Positions 24,245 through 36,683 of a DNA stretch of 64,000 nt are shown here, in pieces; within the stretch, counting starts at the first letter, position 1, and each line of letters starts with the position of its first letter. Location of the stretch: the NCBI GenBank assembly GCA_015039465.1, contig MU130545.1:1-64000 (forward strand), in the 5' to 3' direction. Made by a program: the position numbers and the translations under genes. The notes beneath the pieces are model-generated. The model saw only the letters and a list, made by a program, of their open reading frames with translations. It was not told where the DNA came from and did no database searches. The DNA is from Phlegmacium glaucopus (Eukaryota; Basidiomycota; Agaricomycetes; Agaricales; Cortinariaceae).

Positions 24245-24727
24245 GGAAGCTTGGCAATTAATCGTCGTATTGAGTAAGCTGGCAGGTAGTAATTCTGTCA
24301 GTAAAGCCCCTTAATCGATGAAGCAATTACTTACATCCAGACGGTCCGAGAGCTATTCACATCTTGGTCCCGATAGATAACTACAAGGGAGTGGCCTCTC
24401 TCACATAAAGACAGCATTTCAGACTAATAACAATGAACTGGAAGTCATCAGACGTATGCTCACGAATGTAATTGGCAATCTTGGCTACGTTTGTATGATC
24501 AAGTGCAGCGTCAACGCGTCAACCCTCGTCGAACACGAAGTAAGGCGCTGGCCGGTACTACTGGGAAAGGAATTGCCGATCGTCAGTTACATGACCATCA
24601 CTATCAATTCTAACCTGTGGATAGCAAAGAGAAGCGCAAGCGCTGCCATATTTTTTTCTCCTGCCAGTGAGAGTTTGTGTTTCATTGGTAGCATTACGTA
24701 ATATTTGATCCCGCCGTTATACGAAAC
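24245..24727 (-). pseudogene. 3' end of SMC1, duplicated and decayed
   Basis: The minus strand matches the last exons of SMC1 (27851-28317). It reads [13 protein letters not shown] for [14 protein letters not shown], then [21 protein letters not shown] and IYRDQDVNSSRT. The ABC signature LSGGE is damaged, a 9-bp insertion and frameshifts lie around the Walker B region, and no upstream exons exist. With the F gene to its left it forms the first copy of a tandem duplication. Confidence 0.9.
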
Positions 24728-26533
24728 GGTCATACACATCCAACCCAGGCAGAATTCACTCCTGTTCCACCCATAAATATTACTCATTTTCTCGACTAGT
24801 ATTCGCTATTTTCACCCAACACCCTCCCTTAATTATCATTATCACACACCTCCAATTGATTCCTTACAATCGGATATATCACAGACTTCATTACCGTGAC
24901 TATCAATAGTATAAAGTGTCTTGTCTGTCGACTTGATACAAGATCCTGTCCACCCGGCGGCTCCATGTCCATGTTCCCACCTGAGCTAGCGCTCAGGCAC
25001 AGCCCAACCCTTCAATCTTGTATCATCTATGATCCTGCAGTTCGACAACAGACAGGGCTAAACGTTAAACCTCCAACTCCACCGCCAGATCGGCCCAGAT
25101 GGCCCAGTCCTAGCCTTCCTCGATGTTATCCTTCCACCTGTCAAAGACTTTAAATAGTGAAACTGATGTTATTTTAACTCTTTGATTTGAGGCGCTCTGG
25201 CCGAGGCCTCTGCTCATCCAGAAGATTGATCAGATGAAAACAGCCGACTTTCTTTTCCAAATGGATGAAATGTCTCAAGGGAATATCAACATTCTTCTTG
25301 ATATATGAACTGATATGAGGCGAAGGAATGATAACGACCCCAAATTCTAAACGCCAGCTCCTAATTTCTGCCGTCCTTTCCCCATTAAAGAAGGCTCCTG
25401 ACGACTGACATCCGCCGCTGTCCGGAGGGACGTTGCCGTTGCGTCGTTATGTAATAAATGATAAATAATTAAATACCCCGCGCTGACGAGCTCCTTTTAT
25501 TAGACCCTCCTCACCAAGTAATTTTCAAAGACCCGCCTTGGGTTGGCGAATATTTGGAGCTCGAGCATGGCCGAACACAGACTGACAACATATTGGACCA
25601 GATTGATCGATTGATCGTCGGTGAGTTCTTTTGACCTTTTTTTTATCTTAAATCTAACGATTCAATGGCATTGCCGCCATCTCCCCAGGGTCAAGCAAGG
25701 CAGGCATTCCAAGAAAAGGACTGGCGGTGACTCCAAGGTTCTAATGAAGATCTACCTTCCGGTGCTCGTCGGTTTTGTTCCATCTGGCATGATCAAGTTG
25801 CCTAAGCGCCTTTCTTGGACTTTTGCTGCCTTGTTCACTATAATGAGAGGGCACTTGACGATCAGCACTTAAGAGGTTCCACGAGCACCGTGAAAAAATC
25901 AAAAATCCCCCGTACCTCAGATGTTTATGCAGACAATAAATTCGACCTTCCTCATCAACACTGACTTGTGGGTGAGGGCCATCGCTCCGCGTGGCATATA
26001 CGAGTCCCTTCAAATGAAATTTCCTGGTATTTTTATAGCGTCCGTTGAGTTTCTTAAAGACGCCATTGACAGAGTTTTCGCGCGGCAAACAAGGCCATCA
26101 CCATCAACACGTGCAATCGCGGAAGTTACCGGCAAGTCTTGCGTTACCTTTGAAGGCCGCATCCGCGTATAAGAACGAGCCCCTAACTCGTAACTTACCC
26201 ACTTTCGTCGCAACATCAAGGAATTTTCAGCCCAAAATGGGACATATTTCCTCTATCACAGAATCGAGGGATATCACTGCGGTTAAGAATCCATGGCGTC
26301 GTTCAAGTCGACATGAAGCTCTGGGCCAGATGCTTGTCACAAATCAACAGCTTGACAAGCTCGCTGCAACGAAAGACAACTTCATTAGTCGAGGAATCCT
26401 ACTACGTTTTAGCGAGGACCCCTGGTGCAAAACGTTGCAACTGAAGTAGCTAGATACTTTGTGCACTTAATCTGCTATTCCATAGCTAGGAATCCACCAA
26501 TCCACCAGGTATAAAATAAGCTACTTAGACAAC
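24728..26533. other. intergenic with unassigned coding-like pieces
   Basis: Two stretches look weakly coding. One is on the plus strand near 25525-25620 (DPPWVGEYLELEHG, ending at a GTGAGT). The other is on the minus strand near 25920-26220 (FHLKGLVYATRSDG, VSVDEEGRIYCLHKHL). No complete exon set or known family could be assembled. They may be fragments of small accessory genes. Confidence 0.3.
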
Positions 26534-27293
26534 TTATTTACAGAGTAAGCATTTTACTTTATTCGGAACCCCTTTCCGAGGGTCTCTGATGAGGGCATCA
26601 GTAACCTTCTTGCCATTGGCGTCTAGGTAATAGACCATAGTCGCTTTCTTGCTCGAACCCACAACTCCGTGGAAGCCGCTGTTAACCTTAGCCTGAGTGA
26701 TTTTGTCTTTATTTTTATGTTCGAGATTCGTGAAATGATCGTTGACCGTATTCGTGATGACTGGGCCTTGCTTTTTAGGAACTTTGTCACCAAGGGCCAC
26801 GGGGAGCTAACGAAATGTAATCAGTTGATGCCATTCAGTGCGCGAAGAAGACTACGCACGTCTCGGATCTTAGAATGAAAAACAAAAAAAGTTGAGGTCC
26901 AGCGTGAATTACGAAAAAAAAAAAAAAAAAAAGAGCCGAACTTACTACGAGACGAGTGAACTTGAGGTCGTCACCATTACCGACCGGTTGTTTATGGACT
27001 TGAACCTGGGCGGGTCCCGAAAAGGCATGTTCCTCGACATGAACATCAGGATTGACGGTCACGGGGATCTAAATAAATAAATCAGTTCCAGTTCATGGCA
27101 TGCAGTGTGATCGGATAACTACACACGGTGAGGGTAAACACTGCTTGACCTAGACCGTCAGAAGGCAGGGGACGGGGCTGAAATGAAATCGTTGAATCTA
27201 GGCGCGGGGATGTTAGTTTTTTTCGAGACTTCCCCGTAGGTAAGGCAAGGATGTTACCAAGATCCCAGCGATGATGGCTCTAAAATAATGCAT
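26534..27293 (-). CDS. small secreted-type protein paralogue (F2), signal peptide damaged
   Basis: Exons parallel F1: start at 27293 (MHYFRAIIAGIL), then PRPLPSDGLGQAVF, an exon with VNPDVHVEEHAFSGPAQVQV, a three-codon exon IRD, and a last exon with LPVALGDKVPKKQGP through HGVVGSSKKATMVYYLDANG to the stop at 26534. A 10-bp deletion relative to F1 removes the end of the signal peptide. Exon 1 therefore ends early or is frameshifted, and secretion is doubtful. The C-terminal exon is Lys-rich and quite different from F1, so the two have diverged or one exchanged its last exon. Function is unknown. Confidence 0.55.
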
Positions 27294-27850
27294 AGCGAAG
27301 AACTCGAAATAAGAATGAAGGTGTGGGTTATTAGTCGCTCAATACGTCCAGCGCGAAGCGAAGTGGGAGAAATGAGGAATTCCAATGTAAGACGATGCAT
27401 CAAATTTTATAGGACTTGTGATCAGCTCAGAGGCAATCAGACAGGGGTACTATTTTGATCGTTGCTCGATACCAGAGCACCAGTCACCAGCGGGCCCCGT
27501 TCCACTTGTCACATTCATTAGAGGAGTGATATAAATTTTGAGGTTCGCACAGGGAACTAGCGAGTGTGCCAGGCCAAATTGTTTGCGATTGCTCTCACAT
27601 GCACACAAGTTCTCATCTGTAAGTACAGCCCCTTGCAATAGCATAACCAACAACTTTGCGGTCCTATGTCGTACCAGAGCTTAGTTAGTCCAGTACCGGC
27701 AATATTTCTTTGGACACACCTTAGATCAATAATTTAAGTATCTCAGAAGTCCATTAGAGATGGCAGGTACAATATTACAAATTACAACAACGAAACAGAC
27801 AAACAGCAGGTGAAACATGTGAAAGCAGGAGAGAATAAATAGCTTGGCAA

Positions 27851-30800
27851 CTAATCGTCATATTGAGTAAGCTGGTAGTAATTTTGTTAGTCAAGCCCCT
27901 TAATCGATGAAGCAAATCACTTACATCCAGAGTTAGCGTTCGAGAGCTATTCACCTCTTGGTCCCGATAAATACCGACAAGGGAGTGGCCTCTCTCATAT
28001 AGAGAGCCTTTCAGACTAATAACGATGAACTGGAACTCATCAGACGCATGCGCACGAATGTAATTGGCAATCTTGGCCACGTTTGTATTATCAAGTGCAG
28101 CGTCAACCTCGTCAAGCACGAAGAAAGGTGCTGGCTGGTAGCTGGGAAAGGAATCGTTGATCATCAGTTATATAACAATCACTGTCAATGCTAACCTGTG
28201 GATAGCGAAGAGAAGGGCAAGCGCTGCCACAGTTTTTTCTCCTCCTGAGAGTTGCTCCATATCTCGGAACCGTTTCATAGGCGGCATTGCATGGTACTTG
28301 ATCCCGCCGTTATACGGCTCCTATAAGAAAAATACGATCAGCGATAAAGCAATATCGTCATAAAAATAAAGATAACATACTTCACTGTCTTCCAGACTGA
28401 GATAAGCTACACCGCCCATAGGAGATGCCTTTCCTTTCGTTAGTTCCTTGTACACTTGATCAATACGATCGGAGATGTGGTTATAAGCTTTATTAAACAA
28501 CTCGCATCTACGAATAAATGATATGAGCGCGCATCAAATCGACGTTTCAACAAATCGCAACGAACCGTCTCATCTTAATATCGTTGAAATGATCTCGTGC
28601 AACTTTGGAATCCTTCCGGGCTTTATCAGCTTCCTTTTCGGTGTCTGCAAGTTTCGTCTCAACATCGTCAAGCCTATGAGAAACAGTCTACTATCAGCCA
28701 GCGGCCTTGTCTAACGACAAAAGTTGACTGACCTTTCAATAGCTTTCATATTAGGAGCCATTCGCTCAATCTCGGCCGTTTTTTCTGTAATCTCTTTATC
28801 AAATCTCGCAGCAGCCTCACCGGGATCCTCCAAATTGTCTTCATCAATTGATTCAAAGTCGACTTGAATTCCATAATCGAGGACTGGCTTGGGTCTCTGA
28901 GTGCCGTCTTCATCCTCATCCACATCCATCGCCATTTCCTCTCTCAAATTCTGTGAACAAATCGTTTAGTACGATCCGATCGTGTTATCAAGAGAATGAA
29001 GGGCAACGCACCTCTTCCATTGGAACATGCCTTAAATCACCCTCAAGCAGCGGTAATTGGATTTCTTCGAGACGACATTTCCTATATAGAGCTGATCGTT
29101 CAAGAGCAAGTTTCTCGATTTCATCATTCTATAAACCAAAACCACAACATCAGAAAAAAGAAGGATTCAAAAGCCATCACAAAAAGACAGAAAACGCACG
29201 CAAGCTGCAATCTCTTTCAATGCCTGATCCAACACCTTGGACGCTTTCAACGTCGTTTTCTTGACTTGATCAACGATCTTGCTCTTCTCTTCCAAGGTTT
29301 CTTGTAATTCTTTCAATTCTTCCCTGAGTTCGGCAATATCCTCCTCCGAAGCCTTGATGTCATCTTCAGCTTTCACTTTTTGTTCCTCCAACTTGGTCAA
29401 AGTGAGTTGCTCAGATTCCATAAGCGTGTTCAGATGGGCTAAACGCTCCCGAGCTTGTGTGAGGCCTTCGCTCTCGAACGCAGCCCTGGAGGAAGAAAGA
29501 GGTTAACAAGATTAAATAGGGTTGGACGCGTTTATACGTACTGGTTGGATAACCTCGCAATTTGCGTATCGAAACGAAGTCGCGCTTGACTCTCTTCTTG
29601 AGCAACCTTGAGCTGTTGTTCTTCGTACTCGCGAATAGTTGCGACTCCAATTTTGCGGCAAAAAAGAGAAAAAACTTCGTCTTCAGCTGCATTGACGGTA
29701 GCAGACAGAGCTGTGATCCGTTCTTGGAGGTTTGTGTATGTACTTCGAGCCTTATAACTCCAAAAGTCAGTGTAAAGATAGGCAGATAGAGCAAAAGACC
29801 TACCTTCTTGAGTTCCGGAGAAATACTCTTCAACTCCTTGTCGATGTGCTTCAATTCGTCCTTGATGCCCGTGGTACGAAGTTTGCAAGCTCTCTGTTGC
29901 AAATCACAGAATGAAATTATTAGTTCAGTCTTAATTAAAACAAAGGAGACATACTAAATCATCTTTGGCCACTGTTATTAGCGACTCTAATCGAGATATC
30001 TCAGAAATGAGGCTTTCATCGGATTTTGTTCTAGCTCTCTGCTGGTGCAGTTCGCGCTGTTCAGCCAGCAACGTATCTCGCGCCCGAATCAAGCCTATCA
30101 ACAGAGTAATCGGTCATGAAATATCGGTGGAAAAATGGTCAAAAGCGTACCTTGAACATCCTTTTCATCCCATTTTTTGTTATTACCATGTGTGCTCCGA
30201 CCACCCGTGATAAGACCGCTCTTATGAATGACGGTACCTTCCAACGTGACAGCTAACAAATAGAAAATGTCAACAAAAAGCAGTCTCCAAGTAAAAGGAC
30301 GCATACAAACCTTTCACCTCCTGTCCTTTCTCGTAACATACATACCTCGCCACTTCCATTGTATCACATACTAGAGCATTCCCACACGCATGATGTATAG
30401 CTCGCTCAATAGCTGTTTCATGCTGTACAACATCCACAGCCAATCTTGCTCCTTTAGCGAAAGAACGGAATTTGTCGTTGATGGGTTTGACTTGGATGGT
30501 GTCTAGAGGAATGAAGGTGGCTTGACCTGCACGTTGATTGCGCATATACTAAGGTAAAAAGAACATCTAATTGAGTAAGGTTGGTTGGCAGCAGATAGCG
30601 GGACAGGTTACCTCGATACAGTCGATGGCTGTTTTCTCTTCATCGACGACGATAGCGTCTATATTACGACCGAGTACAACTGAAACTGCCGTTTCATATT
30701 TCCGTTGGATGGGTTTACACAAGTCCACGATTCGACCACGAACTCCTAGGAGGGGGGGAAGCGTTAGCACTTTAACTAAAGGAAAAGGAAGAAACCCAAG

Positions 30801-32853
30801 GGACCTGGAAATATCCCCTGAAGACTGGCCAAAGTCTCCTTAAGCTTCGTTTCTCTCTCTGATTCATGCCTATCCACACCTGCTTGAAGGAGTTGGTGAT
30901 AAATATTTTGGAGTTTCTCGTCTGCTTCTACGTGCAACTTCCTGAACAAATAATGGGTTAGAAATTGCAGACATGCAAGATAAACACGTCAAAAGGACAA
31001 CAACGTACGAAACCCTGGCTTTCTCAGCTTGCTGGTTGTCTAGCTCCTGTCGAGTATTCGTCAACTCCGTTTGTAGTGACGCGATCCTTTGTTCCAGCTA
31101 CGAAAAAGTCTCATTCTTAGTGTGAGGCAGGGAGGAAAGAGGAAGCCCGACCTCTTCTCGTTTAGCGTTTTGTTGATGTAGCTCCTCAGTCCGAGTTGTT
31201 TTTTTCTCGTCGAAGCCTTGTTCTTTTTCGGACAACTGAGCTAGTATGCGACTTGCCGTCTTTTCTTCGCGAGTGAGAGTTTCAAGTGATTGACGTTCGT
31301 CGACAGCTAGGATACTTGAGGAAGCTTTGCTATGATATGATGTGTGAATATATTTGCAATATAATTGATGCAAGTGAGGTGATGCTTACAGTCGACGATA
31401 CTCTTCTAAACTCTCTTCGCTTAAGGCCACGTTGCGTCCTGAAATCCGCCGGTGTTCCTCTAAAATACCAGTAAGCGATGAGTCTGAGACTACAACTACA
31501 AGGGCTTAGATCCCACCTTGTACTCGTTCAGCAGCTTTCGTGACTGAAACTAGCTCTTGCTGGAGCGACGTTACTTTGGCTTGAAGCTGCGTTTCGGACT
31601 TTGAGAGGGCCTCTTTCGACTTGATGGCATTGTTTAGTTTTCGCGTTGAGTGCGCGAGCTGGGCCTCCGTTGACACCAACTCAGGTCTCTGCATACAAAA
31701 TCGTTAGACGAGGTTCATGTCAGTTTGAAGTGAGTGATACCTTGCCATCTAAAGCCTTTTCTGCTTTCTTGATATTCTTCTCCTTCTGCATCACAGTTGT
31801 TCGTGCTCTGGCTTGATCGGCACGCGCATTTTCGAGAGCCTTGTCGTGAACACTTTGTTCTTGACGTAGGCCGCCCAGGTCCTTGTTCTTCTTGATGATA
31901 GTCCGCGAATTGTCTTCGATACCCATGTCGATATGATAAAGCTTGGTCAAGATACGTTCCAGGATGAGTTGATCCTAGAACATAATTAGCAAGCAAAAAA
32001 TCGTTAGTGATGATTGCACGTACCCGTTCTTGACATAACGCGTCAAATCGGTCGGCCTCAGATTTCTGTTCCCTATACTGCTTGATTTCTCCCGCGATTC
32101 CTCTGCGCTTCGTAAAGTTAAAAGTGGCATTCTCAGTGGCTCGTTCTTGAGCTTCTTTTGCTTTCTCGTACTCCGAAGCGAGTTCCAATGAGCCACTTAT
32201 TTGTTCTATGAGACGAGAGAGCTCCCGAGGTGATTGGGACGCGACAGCTTCCACGTCGCCTTGAAATACAAGAAAATTTTTGGCTTTGACGAGGATGTTG
32301 TGAGAGATCAGGGCTGCATTGTATGCCGCGTATGTGACTGTTTTATTGTTCAACTTGTACTCGGACGCGCCAGCAGTTGATATCCTGAGCTCATAAGTCA
32401 ATGAGGACGCGTAGAATTTGAGCTAACTTACGTTCGTTGAAACCTCCACTCCTTCTGCTCAGCATCAACAAAGAGTGCCATAACCCAGGCCTTCTTTGCC
32501 GTTCCCTCGCCCTGCTCACCATCTTCTTCCTCTTCCTCCTCTTCCTCTTCCTCTTCCACCGGAGCCGCCCCATCCTCGATTCCATTCTTCGCCAGTCGCC
32601 TTCCTCGGTATACCAAGTCCTTCAGCTGAGCACTTCGCAATTGCGCGCTCTTTACTCCTAAAACAAAGGAAATTGCATCCATCAAGTTGGACTTTCCAGC
32701 ACCATTAGGTCCGATAACTGAGGTGAAGTTCATGAATGGGCCGATTGTCTGATGTCCTCTAAGTTGAAACTTGGTGAGCCCTCAATCACGTTGGAGAATT
32801 TAAACACACCTGTACGACTTGAAGTCGCATACTTCTATACGGACAAGCGGCAT
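27851..32853 (-). CDS. smc1: SMC1 cohesin subunit, about 23 exons
   Basis: This is an ATPase of the cohesin ring, nuclear, holding sister chromatids together with SMC3. It is roughly 1,250 residues. The start is ATG 32853 ([15 protein letters not shown], intron, GHQTIGPF). Walker [20 protein letters not shown] follows, then an acidic insert with a run of 11 Glu, and a long coiled coil. A hinge begins [13 protein letters not shown] and includes [13 protein letters not shown], followed by a second coiled coil. The ABC signature [18 protein letters not shown] and Walker B/D-loop [15 protein letters not shown] come near the end. The last small exon encodes LTQYDD. Exons and introns of about 50-60 bp agree in phase where checked. 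All catalytic motifs are intact, so I take this as the functional copy. Its 3' end is duplicated at 24245 and an internal piece at 54910. Confidence 0.95.
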
Positions 32854-33106
32854 GGCTCGCCTGATATGCTAACTTGGAGATCAGAGGCGAGGGGAGATTG
32901 AAGCAAGAGACAATAAACTATCGGTTTTCGAGCTCCGCTCACTGCCGCAGATTCTTCAGACTGACTATATATAGTCAGCACCTTTTCAAGTATCGGTCTC
33001 TCACTAGTCCTATATCTCTCAATCTTTTTTCTCCCCTATTTTATGCAGAAGGCAAGTCGGAAAGGCCGATAGGAGGATCAGAGCGAGGAATAGACTGATC
33101 ACATCA

Positions 33107-33867
33107 TCACAAGCAGTGAGACGGTGGCTTGGATGATTTTGAAGGGCCTTTGGATTCAGTGGAAGAAATGGAATACTTGGAAGGCGCCGCATACCTGAAC
33201 GTTGTCCGCAATGGGTTAAGATTCCTCACGATGATGTTCTTCGGGACGCTGAGATAGGAGTACTCTTCGAAAATATTTTCCAGGCCATTCAAACGAAGCA
33301 TCCTCAACTCTGACCCTTTTGGCAGATCATTCAGTTCAACCCACTTCTAATACATGAAGCACTGCTCGTATCGAAGACCTTTATATAAATTGTTGTTGTG
33401 TTTCTTCAAGAGGATGTCTATGAGCTGGCCAAGCTCTCCGAATCTGATTCATTTACGATGTTCCATTTCCCACTTTATGTAAGTGATTTACCCTCATCAA
33501 ATGGAATTCCTAACGTTACAGGACACTATACCCAAACCTCGAAACATATTTCCAACTCCCACAGAGGTCGCATGATTGTTGAAGTCACTGACCCCTCCGA
33601 GAAAATATGTCGTCGCATGAAAAGACGGATCTGAAATTGGTGAAATGTTATGGCAACAGTCCGGAGATCTGGCGCCCTCAGTATGTTCGCACATGTACAA
33701 GTCGTTACATTCATGAAGCGGATAGGTTCACTGTAATTTCTTAACCCTGTTAGTACCCCATAAATCCTCAAACTGAATCGATTTCTGAGGTGTCGACTGT
33801 CAATCCGTTTCACAAATAAAACAAGGCGGTAGGCAGAGCAGTAATCCAATAGCAGAGCACCATACAT
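33107..33867 (-). pseudogene. unassigned coding-like remnant
   Basis: On the minus strand an exon-like piece (about 33348-33107) preceded by TATTAG reads KWVELNDLPKGSELRMLRL then ENIFEEYSYLSVPKNIIV. Upstream a longer frame (33867-33526) begins MYGALLLDYCSAYRLV. They may be exons of a small gene or of a decayed LRR or F-box-like protein. I cannot connect them with confidence and assign no function. Confidence 0.3.
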
Positions 33868-34142
33868 ATACCCAGTCTGGGATACAGAAGTTACAGAAGT
33901 ACTACATCAACGAACGGAGCTAAGAAATATTTGAAAAATCCGTCGTATTGCACATCAACAAACACAGGGTATAAGTATAATCAGTACGCCGAAATAAATC
34001 TACAAATAATGAGTACAACAGAGGGGAACACAGACTCTAACCATCCTCATCAGGATTCAGCATGTAACTCCCCCAACCCGTTCTACGTCAAACTCCTCCC
34101 GTCTCCTCGGAACACGACCTTACTTTTCTTTTAGCCTTTGTA

Positions 34143-35082
34143 CTAATGGCTCAGAATACATACATACGAATGTATCAAGCATTGCCGCTCACCTATGACC
34201 TCTTCTCTTTCATTGAATGAGCGTTTAATGCTGTTGCCGGTCACGTTGTGTGAGTTGATGTTGACGTCGTACACGGTTCTGTCCTCCTTGATATAGTCAC
34301 CTTGGATCGTGACATACTTAGGGCCATCATCGAACTTGGTGGCACCGGAAGGCGATGGGTGGGTTGGAGCTGGTCTCACCACTGCCATACCAGAGGCACC
34401 TGTAACTGGGGCAGTCGTCCCCTGAAGGAGTCCTGTCACCTTCGAGGTCGAATTCGCAATAAGTTGTCGGAGGTCGCGGAGTCCAGGGTAGCGGATGGCT
34501 TGATTTGATGCTGAACAAAGTTTGGTTGAGTACACTGAGATTAGGCAGGTACAACTTACTACCATCACTATGCGCGTCTGGTTGGGAGATACGTTCATCG
34601 AGAGTCAGACGCTCAAGAGCACCTGATAGAGACTGGGGCCTCGCTAACACGATTGCCATTGACACTTCCCCAGCATCGCCGTCAACAGGAAGTTCGACGT
34701 CCAACTCTTGCGTCGCCTGCGCCATTTCAAGTTGAGCCTCCGGACGTATTTCTCCAGGTTGAGGAGCACTTACGGTATCCAGCAGCGAACGAGAAGAAAT
34801 AGCTTCTGCGGATTCGATACGCGCTTGATTATGAGTAGTCGAACGAACATCCTGTCCTTGATCTACAAGTGCACGATCAACAATTCATTTCAATTCACAA
34901 ATTTAAAAAAGTAAGCTCGATAACCTACATATCGTTTGCCAGAGCGAATTATTCACATTATCGATGTCATTGTCGGTGACATTGTAACAATCGATATTCG
35001 TCGTATGTTGACTGTAGTCGTGGTGGTAGTAATCGCCCTTCACGTTGTTGACTGTGCCACCTTTGATGACAATCTTGGCCAT
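34143..35082 (-). CDS. gene A: small motif-bearing protein
   Basis: Four exons in phase: 35082-34929, 34862-34774, 34716-34560 and 34510-34143, about 255 residues. The N-terminus is a short beta-rich motif, MAKIVIKGGTVNNVKGD, followed by a periodic stretch with NVTDNDIDNVNNS. A variable middle leads to a second related motif near the C-terminus (YVTIQGDY, then VNINSHNVTGN). There is no signal peptide or membrane segment. Gene B, 816 bp upstream on the same strand, has the same layout and a conserved 3' end (GAGGTCAT and TATGTATG), so A and B are tandem paralogues. Function is unknown. The motif resembles one preceding the nucleotide-binding domain of both NLRs here, so a signalling partner role is inferred. 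Confidence 0.65.
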
Positions 35083-35139
35083 TTTCGACTTGCAGTTTGC
35101 AGGCGGGAGGGAATAAAGAGATTGTCTCACAGAACCTCT

Positions 35140-35897
35140 TTATATCCGTTCTTGAGGTCCTGTCAGTGGAGGCGATACTGTCCAGCCTCGGGTCTGTGTA
35201 GCCTCCTTGTATACGGCGGTAAAAAAATAGACAGGGTTACTTGGCAGGTTTTTTCTCAGAACTGTCATGGCAGCACAGAATGGGATGTTCATGTGAACGT
35301 CTGAACTGTAAGTTACGTAGTAAGGCTGTTGCCAAAACTTGCCAAACTTGAGAAAGTTAAAATAGTTCAATTTCTCATTTGAACACAACTTGTGTAAATA
35401 AGATAGGGTATCGAGGTCCTTCTTCCTCCGGATCCCAGATATCTCGGGCATTGAGCGGATAATTATGATGATGGGATCTTGTTCCACGTACCTGCCAGTG
35501 CGATATATTCGCAACTTACACAAGCCTCAAGGTCGTCGTATTTACAAGGTAGATTATTGCAACCCATTAACACCGCTAGCGAGGTTATTGATCTTCTATA
35601 TAAAATAATATCGATTCTTGGCCCCTGATTCAGCGCTCAGCTTTCGGTTCGAGCGTTTAGATAAATTAAGGTAGAACACATATTTATTGTATCATGGGAG
35701 TTTGCGGTTCGCCGGGTATAGTGGAGGGGGTATGTACATAAGTCTGATAAATTGATAATTACTGAAACAAGGAACCTCTTAAAGAACTTGCTTCAACTTC
35801 CTGCCTTTGGTCCTTGGTTCTAGTGGAAAGGAAGAAACTATTCAGGAAACATACATATCAACGTATCAAATACTTGTCACTCACCAATGACCTCCTC
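35140..35897. other. spacer between genes A and B
   Basis: The upstream region of gene A and the 3' flank of gene B. No further gene is recognised. Confidence 0.4.
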
Positions 35898-36683
35898 CTA
35901 TAGTCCCATGTTGAATGAGTCCTCAACGGCGTTGTTGGCTACTCGATGTGAATTGAAATTGAATTCATACGCGCTATTGTCCACCTCTCTGTGGTTGCCT
36001 TGGATGACCGTGACGTCCTTAGGTTGATAGACACGCTCAACGGTCATATTTGAGGCGTCCTGATCTCCATTATCGGCTCCAAACTCAGATTCCATCTCCT
36101 GTAACATCTGTCTCATTTGATGGTCCATAAACGCCTTCACTCCTGCACTCATGGAACGAATGTCTCCGCATTGGACGTAGGCATGCTGGCCTGGAAACTG
36201 AGCGCTCATTGAAGGGGAGCCATGGAGCAATGGAGGACGATTGCTCCGAACTGGAGTGTGTACAAGTTCTGCGGAATCAATAGGTGCGTGATTGTCTATA
36301 CAATAATATGTATGATATCGTCAAGTAAGGGACGATTGACAGTGAAAAAGAACTGACTCATGGCGCTGCCATCTACTTGGCCGGTCAGGGCTGTAGAATG
36401 GCTGGTGTGATGCATCGAACGAGCGCCCTGTCCATAATCTAAAATGTATGATTAACAGACCAATTCAAAAATTGGAAGATAACCTTGGGAACATACGTAT
36501 ATCTTGACGGGTCGAATTATGGACGTTGTGGAAGGTACTCCCACTGACGTTAAAGCAGCCTTCGTTTGTCATGCGCTGGCTGTGGTCAACGTGGATGAAT
36601 CTGCCTTCGACGTTGTTGAACGTCCCATCCTTTACGAGGACCCTAGCCTTGGCGCTAAAGAGCTTGTCGAGTACTTCGGCCAT
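35898..36683 (-). CDS. gene B: small motif-bearing protein
   Basis: Three exons in phase: 36683-36497, 36438-36358 and 36295-35898, about 221 residues. The N-terminus carries LFSAKARVLVKDGTFNNVEG followed by a Cys/Asn-rich stretch ending STFHNVHNS. The C-terminus repeats a related pattern (VTVIQGNH, FNFNSHRVANN, EDSFN). The middle has an amphipathic helix (HQMRQMLQEMESEFGADN). Two spaced copies of one short motif recall the two pseudo-repeats of fungal amyloid signalling domains, which is inference. A decayed inverted copy lies at 38163-38790. The start is the first ATG; the frame continues upstream without another. Confidence 0.65.

Noticed and set aside
24245..24727. A second functional SMC gene
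   Set aside because: Only the last exons are present and the ABC signature is damaged, with a 9-bp insertion and frame breaks.
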